Source of the DNA: Strigops habroptila
Taxonomy: Eukaryota; Chordata; Aves; Psittaciformes; Psittacidae
Assembly (NCBI RefSeq): GCF_004027225.2
Contig: NC_044289.2
Span: 7,739,761-7,803,760 of the forward strand
Length of the DNA stretch: 64,000 nucleotides
Direction of reading: 5' to 3'
The position numbers were made by a program, and so were the translations under genes. This document shows positions 63,801-64,000 of this stretch, piece by piece. The notes below the pieces were generated by a model that saw only the letters and a list, made by a program, of their open reading frames with translations, did not search any database and was not told where the DNA came from. Position 1 is the first letter of the stretch; the number at the start of each line of letters is the position of its first letter.

Positions 63801-64000
63801 AAGAAAATACCAAATAATGGACTAAATGGAAGCTTGCTGGAACAATGGAACGTTCTGATGGATACAGCAGTCTTATTTAGCGGAAATAATATGAAATAAA
63901 ATGGCTTGTTGCTAGAAATGTTCTTCTTTGCTATAGTTACCTAGATGTCATCTAAATTATTGAACAGTTAGACCATTGAACCATTGGATTTCCTATTCCA

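Larger units (their letters stand above)
47298..64000. other. Non-coding DNA downstream of CYP24A1
   Basis: It contains the exon-like stretch at 48.5-48.8 kb, a CR1 fragment at 52.5 kb, simple repeats and the poly-G tract. In human the next gene on this side is BCAS1, tens of kilobases further on (recalled); no BCAS1 exon was recognised here. GC-richer patches at 47.52-47.66, 53.70-53.85 and 57.25-57.42 kb have no assigned identity. Confidence 0.5.

Noticed and set aside
1-64000. CRISPR arrays, operons, tRNA or rRNA genes
   Set aside because: None seen. The window is bird-type nuclear DNA; no spaced direct repeats, no cloverleaf with A and B boxes, and no rRNA core sequences were recognised.

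Overview
The window is vertebrate nuclear DNA, almost certainly from a bird. Genes are split by GT-AG introns and lie in AT-rich intergenic DNA. CpG islands mark the two promoters. The recognisable repeats are mostly CR1 LINE pieces, including 3' ends carrying the ATTCTATG tail typical of avian CR1. The species cannot be settled from the sequence alone.

There are two confident protein-coding genes, arranged head to head. PFDN4 (prefoldin subunit 4, minus strand, coding 22853-25104, four exons, 135 aa) is compact and starts in a CpG island. CYP24A1 (mitochondrial vitamin D 24-hydroxylase, plus strand, coding 38003-45095, 11 coding exons, 501 aa) starts in a second CpG island. It probably has a twelfth, wholly untranslated 3' exon ending near 47.3 kb. 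The divergent PFDN4/CYP24A1 order matches the conserved vertebrate neighbourhood on human chromosome 20q13. The two proteins are not functionally linked: one is a cytosolic chaperone subunit and the other a mitochondrial P450.

Layout: 1-20.6 kb is AT-rich non-coding DNA with an old LINE reverse-transcriptase remnant (about 5.29-5.9 kb, minus) and two CR1 3' ends (9.58 and 11.25 kb, minus). About 20.6-21.9 kb is a decayed CR1 ORF1 (plus). PFDN4 follows at 22.8-25.1 kb. From 25.1 to 37.6 kb is intergenic DNA that must hold the upstream control region of CYP24A1. CYP24A1 occupies 37.6-47.3 kb. From 47.3 to 64 kb is mostly non-coding, with one unexplained exon-like open stretch on the minus strand at 48.5-48.8 kb, one CR1 fragment and a 29-G homopolymer.

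No rRNA, tRNA, CRISPR array or intact mobile element was recognised, and I see no clear new multi-gene system. The most interesting leads are the CYP24A1 leader (a three-codon uORF plus a 186-codon alternative-frame ORF overlapping exons 1-4), a 9-bp inverted repeat of nuclear-receptor-like half-sites next to the probable TATA box, and the orphan exon candidate downstream of CYP24A1.
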